A DNA stretch of 34,067 bases from Acidobacteriaceae bacterium (GCA_027364815.1 DAHXOQ010000006.1:1-34067); one strand, 5' to 3'; positions 6,469-15,253 are shown, counted from the first letter of the stretch. Notes: generated by a model not told the origin, from the sequence alone. Numbers and translations: made by a program.

Positions 6469-7578
6469 ATGCGTGGGTGGTCCATTCCGTTAGGTCGCTG
6501 GCTGGGCGTAGAGATTCGCCTGCACACCTTTTTTCTGCTTCTGATCATCATCTGCATGGTGATTAACTCGGCGGCAGGTGGGTGGGCAGGCTTCGGGCTT
6601 TGGCTTGCGATTGGCGGTGCTGTTGTGGTGCGCGAGATTGCGCGCATGATGGTGGTTGCGTGGATGGGAATCAAGCTGCGCGCGGTATTGATTTTGCCGA
6701 TTGGCGGATTTTACGCGTACGCAAATCCTGAGAGCCAGGAGAAAGCGACGCAGGGCGCGGGGCAATATTTGCTGGCCTTTGCAGGGCCGGTTGCGAACAT
6801 ACTGACGGCGGTTGCGCTTTCATCGGCGCTGCTCGGAGCAAGCAGCAAATTCAGCCTCTTTGCACAGCCGTGGATCTCATCAAGTTATTTGCTGCGCAGT
6901 GTGGTTTGGCTGCAAGCGGGCATGGGCGTGCTGCACTTGATTCCGGCGTATCCGCTGGATGCAGGGCGGCTGATCCGGACAAATTTTTCGCGTACGCAAG
7001 GTGCGGCATCGGCGGTGCGTGTGGCTTCGGGGGTGGGTCAACTGCTTTCGATTGGCGCAATGGCCGTAGGCGGAATTATTCAAAACCCGTGGCTGATTAT
7101 TACCGGCTGCCTGGTATTTATTGGCGGGCAGATTGAAGATCAGGGAGTCTTCTTCCAATCGGTTGTGGACACGGTGCGGATGCGCGAAGTGATGCTGACG
7201 GATTTCTCCACGCTCTCGCCATCGGACACTTTGGTGGGCGCGCTGGCGCGTTGCGTTCACTCACTGCAGGAGGATTTTCCTGTAGTGCGTGGGCCGCAGT
7301 TAGTGGGAATTGTCTCGCGCCAAAAAATTGTAGATGCGCTGCGCTCGGATGGAAACGGGTATGTGCAATCCGTGATGTCGCGCGCATTCCAGGTGGCGCG
7401 GCCGGAAGACACGCTGGGCACGATTATTCGCCGCATCTCGGGCGGGCGTGGGCTCTCACTGATTCCTGTGACCGATAGCGGCAAGGTGGTTGGGATTGTC
7501 AGCGTGCAGAATCTGATGAGTTCAATGTCACTGCTTGCCGAGCAGCGGCGTCTGGAACGCGCGGAAGGCGGCAAGTAA
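6469..7578 (+). CDS. Site-2-protease-like (M50) membrane protein with CBS pair, HExxH motif lost
   Basis: The 369-residue protein has the M50/S2P membrane core with several helices in the first about 220 residues, a loop GGFYAYANPES, and QYLLAFAGPVANIL, the usual AGPxxN helix. The third motif is IPAYPLDAGRLIR with Asp164. Two CBS repeats follow at about 232-290 and 297-355. In active enzymes the zinc site is HExxH; here the same position reads R55-E56-I-A-R59, so both histidine ligands are Arg while the Asp is kept. It is therefore probably not a zinc protease as written and may be a regulatory pseudoprotease. CBS domains usually sense adenine nucleotides. It begins at ATG 6469 without a visible ribosome site and ends 2 bases before rsmI, so the two are probably one operon. 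Confidence 0.85.
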   Translation: MRGWSIPLGRWLGVEIRLHTFFLLLIIICMVINSAAGGWAGFGLWLAIGGAVVVREIARMMVVAWMGIKLRAVLILPIGGFYAYANPESQEKATQGAGQYLLAFAGPVANILTAVALSSALLGASSKFSLFAQPWISSSYLLRSVVWLQAGMGVLHLIPAYPLDAGRLIRTNFSRTQGAASAVRVASGVGQLLSIGAMAVGGIIQNPWLIITGCLVFIGGQIEDQGVFFQSVVDTVRMREVMLTDFSTLSPSDTLVGALARCVHSLQEDFPVVRGPQLVGIVSRQKIVDALRSDGNGYVQSVMSRAFQVARPEDTLGTIIRRISGGRGLSLIPVTDSGKVVGIVSVQNLMSSMSLLAEQRRLERAEGGK

Positions 7579-7580
7579 CC

Positions 7581-8537
7581 TTGCGCGCTGAGGATGCATT
7601 AGAGAGTGATGAGCGCGATGGCGATTCCGCGCAAGGGTCATTTGATTCAACAACGAAAAAATCAGAACTAAAATTAGCTCCGGGACTTTATCTGGTCGCG
7701 ACTCCGATTGGTAATTTGGGCGATATTACATTGCGTGCGCTCGATGTGCTGCGTGGGGTGGATCGCATTGCGTGCGAAGACACGCGGCAGACGCAGAAGC
7801 TGCTCAATCACTTCGAAATCTCAACACCGACGGTGAGCTATCACCAGCACAACGAACGGGAGCGCGCGGAGCAATTGATTGAGACGCTCAAGGCGGGCGG
7901 GCGTGTTGCGGTGGTCAGCGATGCGGGTGTTCCGGCGATCAGTGATCCGGGTGGATGGCTGGTGAAAGCCGCGATTGAAGCGGGTGTGCGCGTGATTCCG
8001 ATTCCGGGCGCGAATGCAGCGTTGAGCGGGTTGATTGGTTCAGGATTGCGCACGGAGGCTTTTGCCTTTCACGGATTTTTGCCGGAGAAAGCCGGTGAGC
8101 GCAGAACTCGACTTGAAGAATTGGCAGAGGCCTCAGCCGGGAGTGGTGATGCACCGGCGACACTGATTTTCTATGAAGCGCCGCACAGAATTCTGGAGAC
8201 GCTCTCTGATTGCGAAGCAGTGTGGGGGCCGGAGTTGCGCGTGGTGGTGGCGCGCGAGCTGACAAAGATTCACGAAGAATTTTTGCGAGGGAGTGTGCGC
8301 GATGTGCGCGCAGATTTATCCGCGCGTGAGCGGGTGCGCGGCGAGATTACGCTGCTGATTGAGCCGGTTTGCAAGAAGGATGCAGCAGCGCACGAGAAAC
8401 TCACGGTGCGTGTGCAGCGCATGATGGATGAGCTGGGGGTGGATGAGAAGGAGGCGTTGAAAAAATTGGCGCGGGAGTTGAGGCAATCAAAGAGTGAACT
8501 TTATCGCGAGCTGCAAAGAGAAAAAGCGCGGAGGTAA
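7581..8537 (+). CDS. rsmI: 16S rRNA (cytidine(1402)-2'-O)-methyltransferase
   Basis: RsmI 2'-O-methylates C1402 in the ribosomal decoding centre. The tetrapyrrole-methylase fold is evident from LYLVATPIGNLGDITLRALD, CEDTRQTQKLL, VAVVSDAGVPAISDPG, IPGANAALSGL and FHGFLPEK, with a C-terminal helical domain (LGVDEKEALKKLARELRQSKSELYRELQ) typical of the family. There is no in-frame ATG before the conserved start, so I accept the TTG at 7581, two bases after the upstream stop and preceded by GGAAGG about 15 bases away. This gives an N-terminal extension of about 32 polar residues that most RsmI proteins lack. At 318 residues it is slightly long. It is coupled to the M50-like gene. Confidence 0.93.
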   Translation: MRAEDALESDERDGDSAQGSFDSTTKKSELKLAPGLYLVATPIGNLGDITLRALDVLRGVDRIACEDTRQTQKLLNHFEISTPTVSYHQHNERERAEQLIETLKAGGRVAVVSDAGVPAISDPGGWLVKAAIEAGVRVIPIPGANAALSGLIGSGLRTEAFAFHGFLPEKAGERRTRLEELAEASAGSGDAPATLIFYEAPHRILETLSDCEAVWGPELRVVVARELTKIHEEFLRGSVRDVRADLSARERVRGEITLLIEPVCKKDAAAHEKLTVRVQRMMDELGVDEKEALKKLARELRQSKSELYRELQREKARR

Positions 8538-8742
8538 TTTTTAAATTAAATTTGGTTCACTTGCGCGGCGAGATTTGAATATTGGATCCCATCAGTAAAT
8601 TAGGATTAGTGTGGAGTCAATGATGTGGCGATGCATTGCGCGACGATCCCGCACGGTAGCAGACATTGGCAGAGGGTTGCTGACGATAGTTGAAGCAGCA
8701 CGCTCATGCGCTCTTCCGGCTCTGCAATTGCGCTTCAGTTAC

Positions 8743-9189
8743 TCAGTGACTTGCGGTTGATTGCCATGGGCGCGCGCCTTGTCGGTCGGGTGTGCCATGG
8801 CCTTTCAAGCGGTCGTAACGATAGATATCGCTGGTAGTTCCGAGGGCCTGATTGAAGAAGATGCTCTCGCCGGTTACCTGCTTGAGCTCTTCAGTGAAGC
8901 GATGAATGGCGTTGAGCTGCGTGCAGGTTGCGGGTATTTCATATTCTTCCGTAGACAAAAATTTCTGATATCCGCGATCGAGAAGATGAGCGATTTTGCC
9001 GTGGATGGAAGCGCCGGGGCCATCGAGGATTGTGGCGCCATTGGCGGCGAGAACGGCAGCGGCCCCGTATTTGCTGACCAGAACGCTGCCTGCGGGGTAA
9101 GGCGCATAGGCGGAGGAGACTTCAAATGAAGTTGCTTTTAGCGCGGAAAGAATGGATTGAAAATCCCTGGGTTTGGTCGCTTTTGCCAT
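8743..9189 (-). CDS. Conserved hypothetical protein
   Basis: The 148-residue soluble protein opens MAKATKPRDFQSILSALK. I see no signal peptide or membrane helix. A hydrophobic alpha/beta-looking middle (AAAVLAANGATILDGPG), the segment LLDRGYQKFLSTEEYEIPAT, and a polar end with TTSDIYRYDRLKGH are the notable parts. I do not recognise the family. The ATG at 9189 is preceded by AAAGAGG seven bases upstream, so the longer frame up to 9327 is not used. It is divergent from the small gene at 9418. A spacer of about 205 bases separates it from rsmI, which converges on it. Confidence 0.7.
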   Translation of the reverse strand: MAKATKPRDFQSILSALKATSFEVSSAYAPYPAGSVLVSKYGAAAVLAANGATILDGPGASIHGKIAHLLDRGYQKFLSTEEYEIPATCTQLNAIHRFTEELKQVTGESIFFNQALGTTSDIYRYDRLKGHGTPDRQGARPWQSTASH

Positions 9190-9417
9190 TGCAAAACCTC
9201 TTTGTTGTTCAATTCTGTTCAATCTATAGGCAGAAATGCCGTTAACTCCAATCTCGCACAGTGGGGGGAGAGAGCGCAAAGAGCGCCGACACGGAGGATG
9301 GTGGCCAGGCGGCGCGCTGATCCCCATTCTTCCAGGAGCTTGAGGATAGGCGAGTGTAATGATGATTTGAAAAAATTAAGCGGAAGTTTTTGGTAGTCTA
9401 TTCAGAGGAGATTCCCC

Positions 9418-9525
9418 GTGAACTTTACCTCACCCTATGTTGTAGTGGCCGCGATTGTGATTATCTTTGCCGTTGTTATTTTGTTTGCAACCAGCAGCAA
9501 GGAAGATGGTCACGAAAAGCATTAA
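9418..9525 (+). CDS. Small single-pass membrane protein, 35 aa
   Basis: A GTG start at 9418 opens a 35-codon frame: MNFTSPY, one membrane helix (VVVAAIVIIFAVVILFA), then the charged tail TSSKEDGHEKH. A good ribosome site, AGAGGAG, lies about 9 bases upstream. Placement before a convergent gene (1 base between stops) and the clean helix-plus-charged-tail design support a real gene. It could be a small subunit or regulator of a membrane complex, but no partner is evident nearby. It is too short for family assignment. Confidence 0.6.
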   Translation: MNFTSPYVVVAAIVIIFAVVILFATSSKEDGHEKH

Positions 9526-9526
9526 T

Positions 9527-10081
9527 TTACAAATATGTGGCTAGTGTCGGATAGAGCCCGGCGTGGCTGGTTTCATAGAGACTCATAAGCCTTTGGCGCA
9601 TCAGGTAGTAAGCGGCTACGGTTTCGTAGAGCCGGAAGGGGACTCTGAGCTGGAAGCTGCGCAGGATTCTTAGCTGTGTCATACCCAGGCGCAGACGGAA
9701 GGCCGCACGACGCAACATTGCGGCATCGCTTCTCATGCGGTGATAGACAATAACGCCCTCATCATAATTCCAGCGTTGCGCATAGGCGGCCAGAGCCAGC
9801 AGAACATCGACGTTCTCCCGCATCTTGCGGATTCCTTCGCTGCCCCCAATGAGCTCCCACATCTCGAATGGCTCCATGGTGATCTGGCCACGCTGGGGAT
9901 TCAGGTAGTCGTGGGCGATCAGCGAAATTTTTTCAAAATCCACTTGCTGAATCCGTCCGACCAGGTCAATCCAGTTCTCAGTGGCACGTTTTCTTAATGT
10001 TTTAAGTAGGAAATAAGCTGCAGCAATGCCAAAGGCAAATGACAGAATCCCTGTTGCGATCGATGGCAGCATGTAGTTCAT
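9527..10081 (-). CDS. Hypothetical membrane-anchored protein
   Basis: The 184-residue protein has one N-terminal membrane helix (about 5-28, IATGILSFAFGIAAAYFLL) followed by a mainly helical, charged cytosolic part. Notable stretches are RIQQVDFEKISLIAHDYLNPQ, WELIGGSEGIRKMRENVDVLLALAAYAQRW and an Arg-rich segment RSDAAMLRRAAFRLRLGMT. I do not recognise the family. It lies 52 bases downstream of the polytopic membrane protein at 10134-10859 on the same strand, so the two probably form an operon. The ribosome site before the ATG at 10081 is weak. Confidence 0.72.
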   Translation of the reverse strand: MNYMLPSIATGILSFAFGIAAAYFLLKTLRKRATENWIDLVGRIQQVDFEKISLIAHDYLNPQRGQITMEPFEMWELIGGSEGIRKMRENVDVLLALAAYAQRWNYDEGVIVYHRMRSDAAMLRRAAFRLRLGMTQLRILRSFQLRVPFRLYETVAAYYLMRQRLMSLYETSHAGLYPTLATYL

Positions 10082-10133
10082 TACGAGGAATCTTACCCAG
10101 AGCCCCTCAAATTGTCAAACTCTAAAAGTAACT

Positions 10134-10859
10134 TTATTTATAATTGTTTATAGCATTTTGTAACTCAACCGGTATAGGACGCCGCAGAGGCTCGTTTGCC
10201 CAGAACTGGACGCTCCAGTAGCAGAGAGCGGCAAGATAAACAAACATAGGGAGATGGGTGAGATTTGTGAAGTAACGTTCAGAGCCGAAGTAGACATGCA
10301 GGCCGTCAGTCAGGATGCTGACCAGCGCCCAGACCGACCAACCGGTAACAAGCGCCATGACATGGTTACGCCATCCGAGGCCGTAACGGTCCGCCGTGAC
10401 GAGCATGACCAGGCAAAGCTCGCAAATGACAAAGCCAGTAAACATGAAAGCTTTCACTTTGAGCGAGCCGGCGAGATTATCCGAAGGCGGCGCAATGAAC
10501 CAGGCCAGAGTTGCGGCGAGCAGAATGCCCAAAACGGCCCAGAGGAGAAAGAACTTGCGCGCCTCCTGGGACCAGATGCCAGTTGGCCGCATGATGGTGC
10601 GCGCAATCTCCCAGATTACGCCGAGTTGCAAGACAAAATCGAGAGCACTATAAGTCCAGTAGACACGCGAATACCAGAGCCATTCATGCTGTGTATATAA
10701 CAAATAAATCACAGCACTCGAAAGAATATTCCAACCAATAATAGTTGTGAAGGCAGGAAATCGCCGCCACCTTCCCCTGTACAGGAGGATGGAGAAGAGG
10801 GCAATTTGGGCAATAAAGCCCCCGACCCACAATCCAAGATCGAATGCCGAAAGGTTCAT
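10134..10859 (-). CDS. Polytopic membrane protein of unknown function
   Basis: The 241-residue protein has about seven predicted membrane helices (near 8-25, 35-58, 68-88, 105-122, 135-155, 168-188 and 205-220), with WSRVYWTYSALDFVLQLGVIWEIAR between helices 2 and 3. No transporter or enzyme motif is visible. Proteins of this size and layout recur as hypothetical membrane proteins in Acidobacteriaceae as far as I recall. GAGGGGTAGG directly precedes the ATG at 10859. It is followed on the same strand by the membrane-anchored protein ending at 9527 and preceded by the tiny secreted-peptide gene at 10948-11061. Confidence 0.75.
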   Translation of the reverse strand: MNLSAFDLGLWVGGFIAQIALFSILLYRGRWRRFPAFTTIIGWNILSSAVIYLLYTQHEWLWYSRVYWTYSALDFVLQLGVIWEIARTIMRPTGIWSQEARKFFLLWAVLGILLAATLAWFIAPPSDNLAGSLKVKAFMFTGFVICELCLVMLVTADRYGLGWRNHVMALVTGWSVWALVSILTDGLHVYFGSERYFTNLTHLPMFVYLAALCYWSVQFWANEPLRRPIPVELQNAINNYK

Positions 10860-10947
10860 CCTACCCCTCGGCTAATATTCTCTCCCATTTTGCTGACCCG
10901 TGACAAAGGGAGCGAGAGAATGCGTGGAATGAAGCAACACAATCTGC

Positions 10948-11061
10948 CTATGCAACAGTCCGAGGCACTGGAATTGTTCCCGTCGGATCAGAAGCTGAAG
11001 CGAGAGGAGCGAAGCCAGCGAGCACAAAGGCGGCAAGGGCGATACGAAGTGACATTTTCAT
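10948..11061 (-). CDS. Tiny secreted peptide with signal sequence, 37 aa
   Basis: The minus strand carries a 37-codon frame beginning MKMSLRIALAAFVLAG and ending SDPTGTIPVPRTVA. It is a textbook signal peptide (basic start, hydrophobic core, ASA cleavage box) that would release a peptide of about 14 residues. An AAGGAG ribosome site sits about 8 bases before the ATG, and a small palindrome GCGCA-AATA-TGCGC lies just upstream of that. The plus-strand frame 10806-11063 covering it has no comparable features. The function of the mature peptide is unknown. The gene lies 88 bases upstream of the polytopic membrane protein and may share its transcript. Confidence 0.6.
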   Translation of the reverse strand: MKMSLRIALAAFVLAGFAPLASASDPTGTIPVPRTVA

Positions 11062-11080
11062 AGTGGGACTCCTTCTTAAT

Positions 11081-11094
11081 GCGCAAATATGCGC
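11081..11094. promoter_or_regulatory. Small palindrome in the leader of the secreted-peptide gene
   Basis: GCGCA (11081-11085) and TGCGC (11090-11094) flank AATA, about 20 bases upstream of the ATG at 11061 and just before the AAGGAG ribosome site. It could be an operator or an RNA hairpin in the leader. The rest of the spacer to 11280 is AT-rich, and I see nothing else definite in it. Confidence 0.35.
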
Positions 11095-11280
11095 TGAAAA
11101 AAGCGTACAACTTCTAGAACTAATATGGGGACATTGTATGACTTTAGTTACCTATCCCTCAAAAGAAATTTTCAGCCTATTTGCGGCTAATTAATTGATT
11201 AACATCTTATTCAAGAGTAATTTAAAGGGCAGTATCAGCTTTCATGCATGCACGTAGAACAAGTAAAGTATTTTTACTCT

Positions 11281-13986
11281 TTAGAAGTTGTTTGGGAGTT
11301 GTGGCGCCTTTGGAGGATTGTTGTCGGTGGGCAAGAGTTGCTCATCAATCGGCTTGGGTGATGCGTCATCAGGCGTAACAGTTGATGTCGTACTCTGCAA
11401 TTTTGCAGGGTCAGTCGTTGGCGTTGCGGTTGTGATTTGTGCCGCAGGCAGGAACTCAATGGGGAGTGTCAGAGTGTGCAAGGTTGCCGGATCATCACGC
11501 AGTCGCAGGTAGAGAAGACCATTGGTTGGGCGCGGAACACTGATTTCTATTCCGGTAAAATCCATCGGGATCTGCACCGGGTTCTGAAATTCTGCAGTAG
11601 ATGCGATGGAATCGAGCAGGAAGAGATTGCTTCCACTGAGCAGGCAGGGTTTGGTTGCTGAGCGTGGGCATCGCAAGGCTTTGAATCCGGGCAGACGGAC
11701 AAGGGTGCCAAGCGGAATCCAGTCGCCGGTGGTGCCCTCGGCAGCGAGCGCGCGGATTTGAATGGGGCCGAAGGCTGAGCTGCCAAAGCGCGTGATTGGA
11801 TCGAGAGAGGCGAGAGCGGTGTGCGCGTCCTCAAGCATCAGCGAGCCATCGGCGAGTGAGAGTTCGGTATGGAAGCTGCCATCCGTGGCTGCAACTTCGA
11901 CTTTTTCAGTGCGCGGAAAGTTGACGGGGAATTTGGAATCGAGGAAGAAGACCAAACGGCCGTTGACGGGCAGATCATCGTCACTGCCAAGATGAAGCGG
12001 CGAAGGCTCGTTGGAATCAAATTGCACGCCCTTGGTCCTAAGATGTAACTGCGGGCGCGGCGGGCCGACTGTGACGGGAACTTTCAAGGTGCGGCCATCA
12101 TGAAGCTGAACATGCGCGTTGTAGTGTCTGCCCGCAACCAGCGAGTCAGTGGCGCCGGTGGTGTGCAAGACGAGCTGGTCAGTATCCTGAATACGATTCA
12201 GCGCAGAGGGTGTGAAGGTGGTGCCTTCCAGTTGCAGAGACGCGACCTCGTCGAGACGCTTGCCCTTGAGCAGCGCAACCGAGTCATAGGCATCGAGCGT
12301 GAGGCGGTCAAGCGCGGCGGCTTCAGCATAAGTTTTGAGAATGATGCGGTCGGGTTTCTCGAGTCCATACTGATGAATGGCCAGAGTAACGAATGGAGGT
12401 TGCTCCACAACGGACTCAGACTTTTCTTTGAGCTTCATCGGCACAACAACTTCAAGTGAGTCGGGAATGGCAGCTTCAAGTCTCTCTACGTCTGACTTGT
12501 GTCTTTCTGATTTGGCGGCTTCCAGTTTGTCTGATTCAGATTTGGTTGTCTTCCAAACCAATTTCCTCTCTTCGCCGTGGTCATCGATGAGCTCAACCGA
12601 GTTGACGCAAAAAGTGGAGGTGACGCGTTTCTCATCATTGAATGCTTCAAGGGGCAGCGTGTCATCGCGGTCGAGGACGAGAGCGGATTGATCGTCCGCG
12701 CCGAGCTTCCACTGCAGTGGTTGCGCTGAGTGAAGGTGGAAGTGCGGTCCCTCCCAATCGTCAAAGCCCCATTTGCCGCGCAAAATTCCGGTGAGTTCAG
12801 TAGGCTTCATCAGCGGGGGCGCGTGATCAAGAACGATTCCACCCAGAGCAGGATCGGTGTGAACGGGAATATCAAGCGGGCCATTCGCGGTGTCAATGTG
12901 CAGCTTGAGATCGTGAGCCAATGTTGTGGCAAAGAGTATCGGTGCGCTATCGGCTTCAAGCACCAGGTCAGGTTTTTGTGCGCAGTAGGTTGCCGCAGTC
13001 ACCGCAGGCAGCAACGCGGGCGCTTTGAGCGGGCCGACGGGTGGCAGCGCGACGACGAGAACAGATTTGGGATCGCGGAAACTCGGCGGCACGTTGAGCC
13101 GCAGATTCATCGTGTCCTTCTCAGGCAGCGCCAGCGCGGGCAGGTACTGGAAGTGGGCAACGTGAACAGAGCTGAGGATGCGCGCCACGTCGATGATCGC
13201 CCCGACATATGGGCTGAAGTTTCCGCCTCCTGCGAGGGTGCTGTAACTCAGGTGATTCATCAGGTCGACAGTTGAGCCAGAGGTTAGCTGGTGGGCAAGG
13301 GATTGCGCATTTGCATCGTCGAGGACGAGCCCGTCAGTATGCTGCACGAGGCATGGGGCCTGTTGCTCGCTGGGCTTGTCAAAGCACTCTCTATCGACCT
13401 TGATACCGAGTGAGCGCGCCAATAGCGCAGTGCGCTCTTTGAGCTCCAGCGGATGAGCGATGGCCGCGTCTTTGACGCCGCTCAGGTAATCGTCGAGGCG
13501 CATGCGATCCCAACTGGCCTGCTGCAAGTCCTGAGTTGCACGCACAAAGGCTCCAGGCCTGCCGCGAACAGCCTGTCGCAGGGTACTGAAATCCCCGCCT
13601 GTCTCCGGCGCAAGAAAGAAGAGCGCCTGCTGCGCCTCAGCGGGAACAACGACAAAGACGCCCTCATCGTGTACCGCGCGGGTCCATGTGTCTACGCGTG
13701 TGAACCACTCAGGCGGCGGAGGATTCGTTGAGCCGCGCAGAAAAGTGACGATGAGAACATAACGTGCGGATTGGCTATCAGGAAAGTCGGGGTGAATCCA
13801 CAGGCGATCGCCTGGGAGCAGGCTTGCAACTTCGGCGATGGGTAGTGTCTTGCCATTACGCTGAACGTGAATGTCTACCTTGGGCCCTGAAAGGTCAAAG
13901 GCCTGCGCGTGAGCGCGCTGACCGGCAAGCGCGAACAATGTAAGCAGGATTAAACCTGTAAAGGTGAAGTAGGCACGACGCTGCAT
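11281..13986 (-). CDS. Large exported protein of unknown function
   Basis: From the ATG at 13986 the product is 901 residues with a signal peptide (RRAYFTFTGLILLTLFALAG, cleavage near AHA-QAF). No catalytic motif is recognised. The sequence has many beta-strand-like segments: DLSGPKVDIHVQRNGKTLPIAEVASLLPGDRLWIHPDFP near the start, several 80-150-residue modules resembling Ig-like or carbohydrate-binding domains, a charged stretch of Lys/Glu/Ser around residues 490-530, and a Pro/Thr-rich tail. Five-prime of this ATG the frame is open to a GTG at 14025. Neither start has a clear ribosome site, but the ATG start gives a proper signal sequence. It is probably periplasmic or surface exposed. It stands alone: its 3' end faces the AT-rich spacer and its 5' end the 514-base gap before the PIN pair. 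Confidence 0.82.
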   Translation of the reverse strand: MQRRAYFTFTGLILLTLFALAGQRAHAQAFDLSGPKVDIHVQRNGKTLPIAEVASLLPGDRLWIHPDFPDSQSARYVLIVTFLRGSTNPPPPEWFTRVDTWTRAVHDEGVFVVVPAEAQQALFFLAPETGGDFSTLRQAVRGRPGAFVRATQDLQQASWDRMRLDDYLSGVKDAAIAHPLELKERTALLARSLGIKVDRECFDKPSEQQAPCLVQHTDGLVLDDANAQSLAHQLTSGSTVDLMNHLSYSTLAGGGNFSPYVGAIIDVARILSSVHVAHFQYLPALALPEKDTMNLRLNVPPSFRDPKSVLVVALPPVGPLKAPALLPAVTAATYCAQKPDLVLEADSAPILFATTLAHDLKLHIDTANGPLDIPVHTDPALGGIVLDHAPPLMKPTELTGILRGKWGFDDWEGPHFHLHSAQPLQWKLGADDQSALVLDRDDTLPLEAFNDEKRVTSTFCVNSVELIDDHGEERKLVWKTTKSESDKLEAAKSERHKSDVERLEAAIPDSLEVVVPMKLKEKSESVVEQPPFVTLAIHQYGLEKPDRIILKTYAEAAALDRLTLDAYDSVALLKGKRLDEVASLQLEGTTFTPSALNRIQDTDQLVLHTTGATDSLVAGRHYNAHVQLHDGRTLKVPVTVGPPRPQLHLRTKGVQFDSNEPSPLHLGSDDDLPVNGRLVFFLDSKFPVNFPRTEKVEVAATDGSFHTELSLADGSLMLEDAHTALASLDPITRFGSSAFGPIQIRALAAEGTTGDWIPLGTLVRLPGFKALRCPRSATKPCLLSGSNLFLLDSIASTAEFQNPVQIPMDFTGIEISVPRPTNGLLYLRLRDDPATLHTLTLPIEFLPAAQITTATPTTDPAKLQSTTSTVTPDDASPKPIDEQLLPTDNNPPKAPQLPNNF

Positions 13987-14500
13987 ACTGCTATTGTACG
14001 AACAAGTTTGCTGGGAAGACCGCACAAATCAGCTCAACGTGTTTCCAGAACAGGTGCTACCGCTGATTTTGGGGCAATTATGCGTTGATTTGTCCCGAGG
14101 TGTGGGAAGGGTGAATCTGGCAAATATGGAGTATAAAAATGTAAATGATGCATTTTCCTCACTTGTTGTATGATGTTTCTAGTAAACATTAAGGTACTCG
14201 TGCACGGGTTCAGTGAAGATTCATCCATTAATGATTCGCGTACAGAGTGCCGAGAAAAACAAAAAGCCGATAGACCGTTTAACTGAATTACGGGCTCAAG
14301 CAAAATGGAGACTTTTTCCTGCTGTCTTAGAGTATTCCCGAGAATTGATCCAGAAAATTTGAATTTCAATTGAATGCGGTTTTATTGCAATCTGAGAAAT
14401 CAACAATGAAGACAGCTGGCTCGCAAGTAGTGAAGTGCCGCCGCGTTTTTAACTAGCTTGTACAAAATGACGCGCCAATGTGCGCATAATGGAGAGAAAA
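13987..14500. other. AT-rich spacer without a convincing gene
   Basis: This gap separates the divergent large exported gene and the PIN operon. It should contain both promoters, but I cannot pick out a convincing -35/-10 pair. A TACAAT hexamer lies about 10 bases before the ATG at 13986 on the minus strand, which would imply a very short leader if used. The only long frame (minus, 14034-14369) has no ribosome site and unnatural composition. Confidence 0.5.
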
Positions 14501-15253
14501 ATGAGTTTGAAATATGCACCTAACGTAGATCTTTCAACCCTCAGCATTCCCGATGCAGAAGAAATTATTGAAGACGCATTGAATGATGAGATTGCCAATA
14601 CAACAATTCCCGGACTTCAGCGCGCATTGCAGTTTCTGGCGCCGGCAGGTTACCAGGCGATCGTAGAGCTTTGCGGCGAGAATGGCCGCAGCAAGCGCAG
14701 GAACGCTTCTGCCAGCACTTGGTCTCCTGAAGAAGATGAGCTGCGTATATATTTTGAGCGTGAAGGCGGCGATGACGATGAGGATGCCGTTGATGCGCCC
14801 CGTCAGCGCGGGAATACCCGCGCGGCTGCGCGCCCCTTTGTAGCGCACGATAAGGATTTTGATGACGATGTGGATGACTCGCAACTGGCGGTGATTCCTG
14901 CGGATATGGACGTGCGCGTGAAGGAACTTTGCGCCGCGCTCGCTGAAGCCGAGCGTGGAGGCCACGCTTTCATCGCACTCAAGTGGTTCCGCGATTCCTT
15001 TCTCCCCCGCAAGGCATTCCGCTGGAATCAGCATCCTGATTCGCGCCAGGCCGTGCTCGCCGAGTGCATCCAGCGCGGTGTTGTGCTGACGAGCAAGATT
15101 CCCAATCCCAAAACTCCCGCTTATCCGACTACCACGATTCGTTTGAATCGCGCCGAAGCCGGATTACCTGAAGAAGCACAGCGCTTCCGTCCTGTTTCAG
15201 TCACGGGCGAATCGTTGAGCGATGAAATTGAGCAGGACAGGGGTGCAATGTGA
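14501..15253 (+). CDS. Hypothetical acidic protein coupled to a PIN-domain gene (possible antitoxin or partner)
   Basis: I start this 250-residue protein at the ATG at 14501 because GGAGAG lies 5 bases upstream. Residues about 10-70 are helical (IPDAEEIIEDALNDEIANT). A strongly acidic linker follows (about 80-135, EREGGDDDEDAVD and DKDFDDDVDD). The C-terminal third looks like a winged-helix unit: IALKWFRDSFLPRKAFRWNQ, AVLAECIQRGVVLTSKIPN and a strand TTTIRLNR. I do not recognise the family. It overlaps the PIN gene by ATGTGA (stop TGA, start GTG), so translation is coupled. Such coupling with a PIN gene suggests an antitoxin or RNA-binding specificity partner, but at 250 residues it is far larger than typical VapB. 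The function is inference. Confidence 0.72.
   Translation: MSLKYAPNVDLSTLSIPDAEEIIEDALNDEIANTTIPGLQRALQFLAPAGYQAIVELCGENGRSKRRNASASTWSPEEDELRIYFEREGGDDDEDAVDAPRQRGNTRAAARPFVAHDKDFDDDVDDSQLAVIPADMDVRVKELCAALAEAERGGHAFIALKWFRDSFLPRKAFRWNQHPDSRQAVLAECIQRGVVLTSKIPNPKTPAYPTTTIRLNRAEAGLPEEAQRFRPVSVTGESLSDEIEQDRGAM

Noticed and set aside
8620..8760. Plus-strand frame of 46 residues (MMWRCIARRS start) with a GGAG nearby
   Set aside because: Overlaps the end of the convergent hypothetical gene, is Arg-rich like many chance frames, and has no helix or signal. Not convincing.
12730..13275. Plus-strand frame of 181 residues within the large exported gene
   Set aside because: Shadow of the signal-peptide-bearing 901-residue frame; no ribosome site or domain.
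14034..14369. Minus-strand frame of 111 residues in the spacer before the PIN pair
   Set aside because: No ribosome binding site, no motif, and a low-complexity composition typical of chance frames. It lies in an AT-rich gap where promoters are expected.
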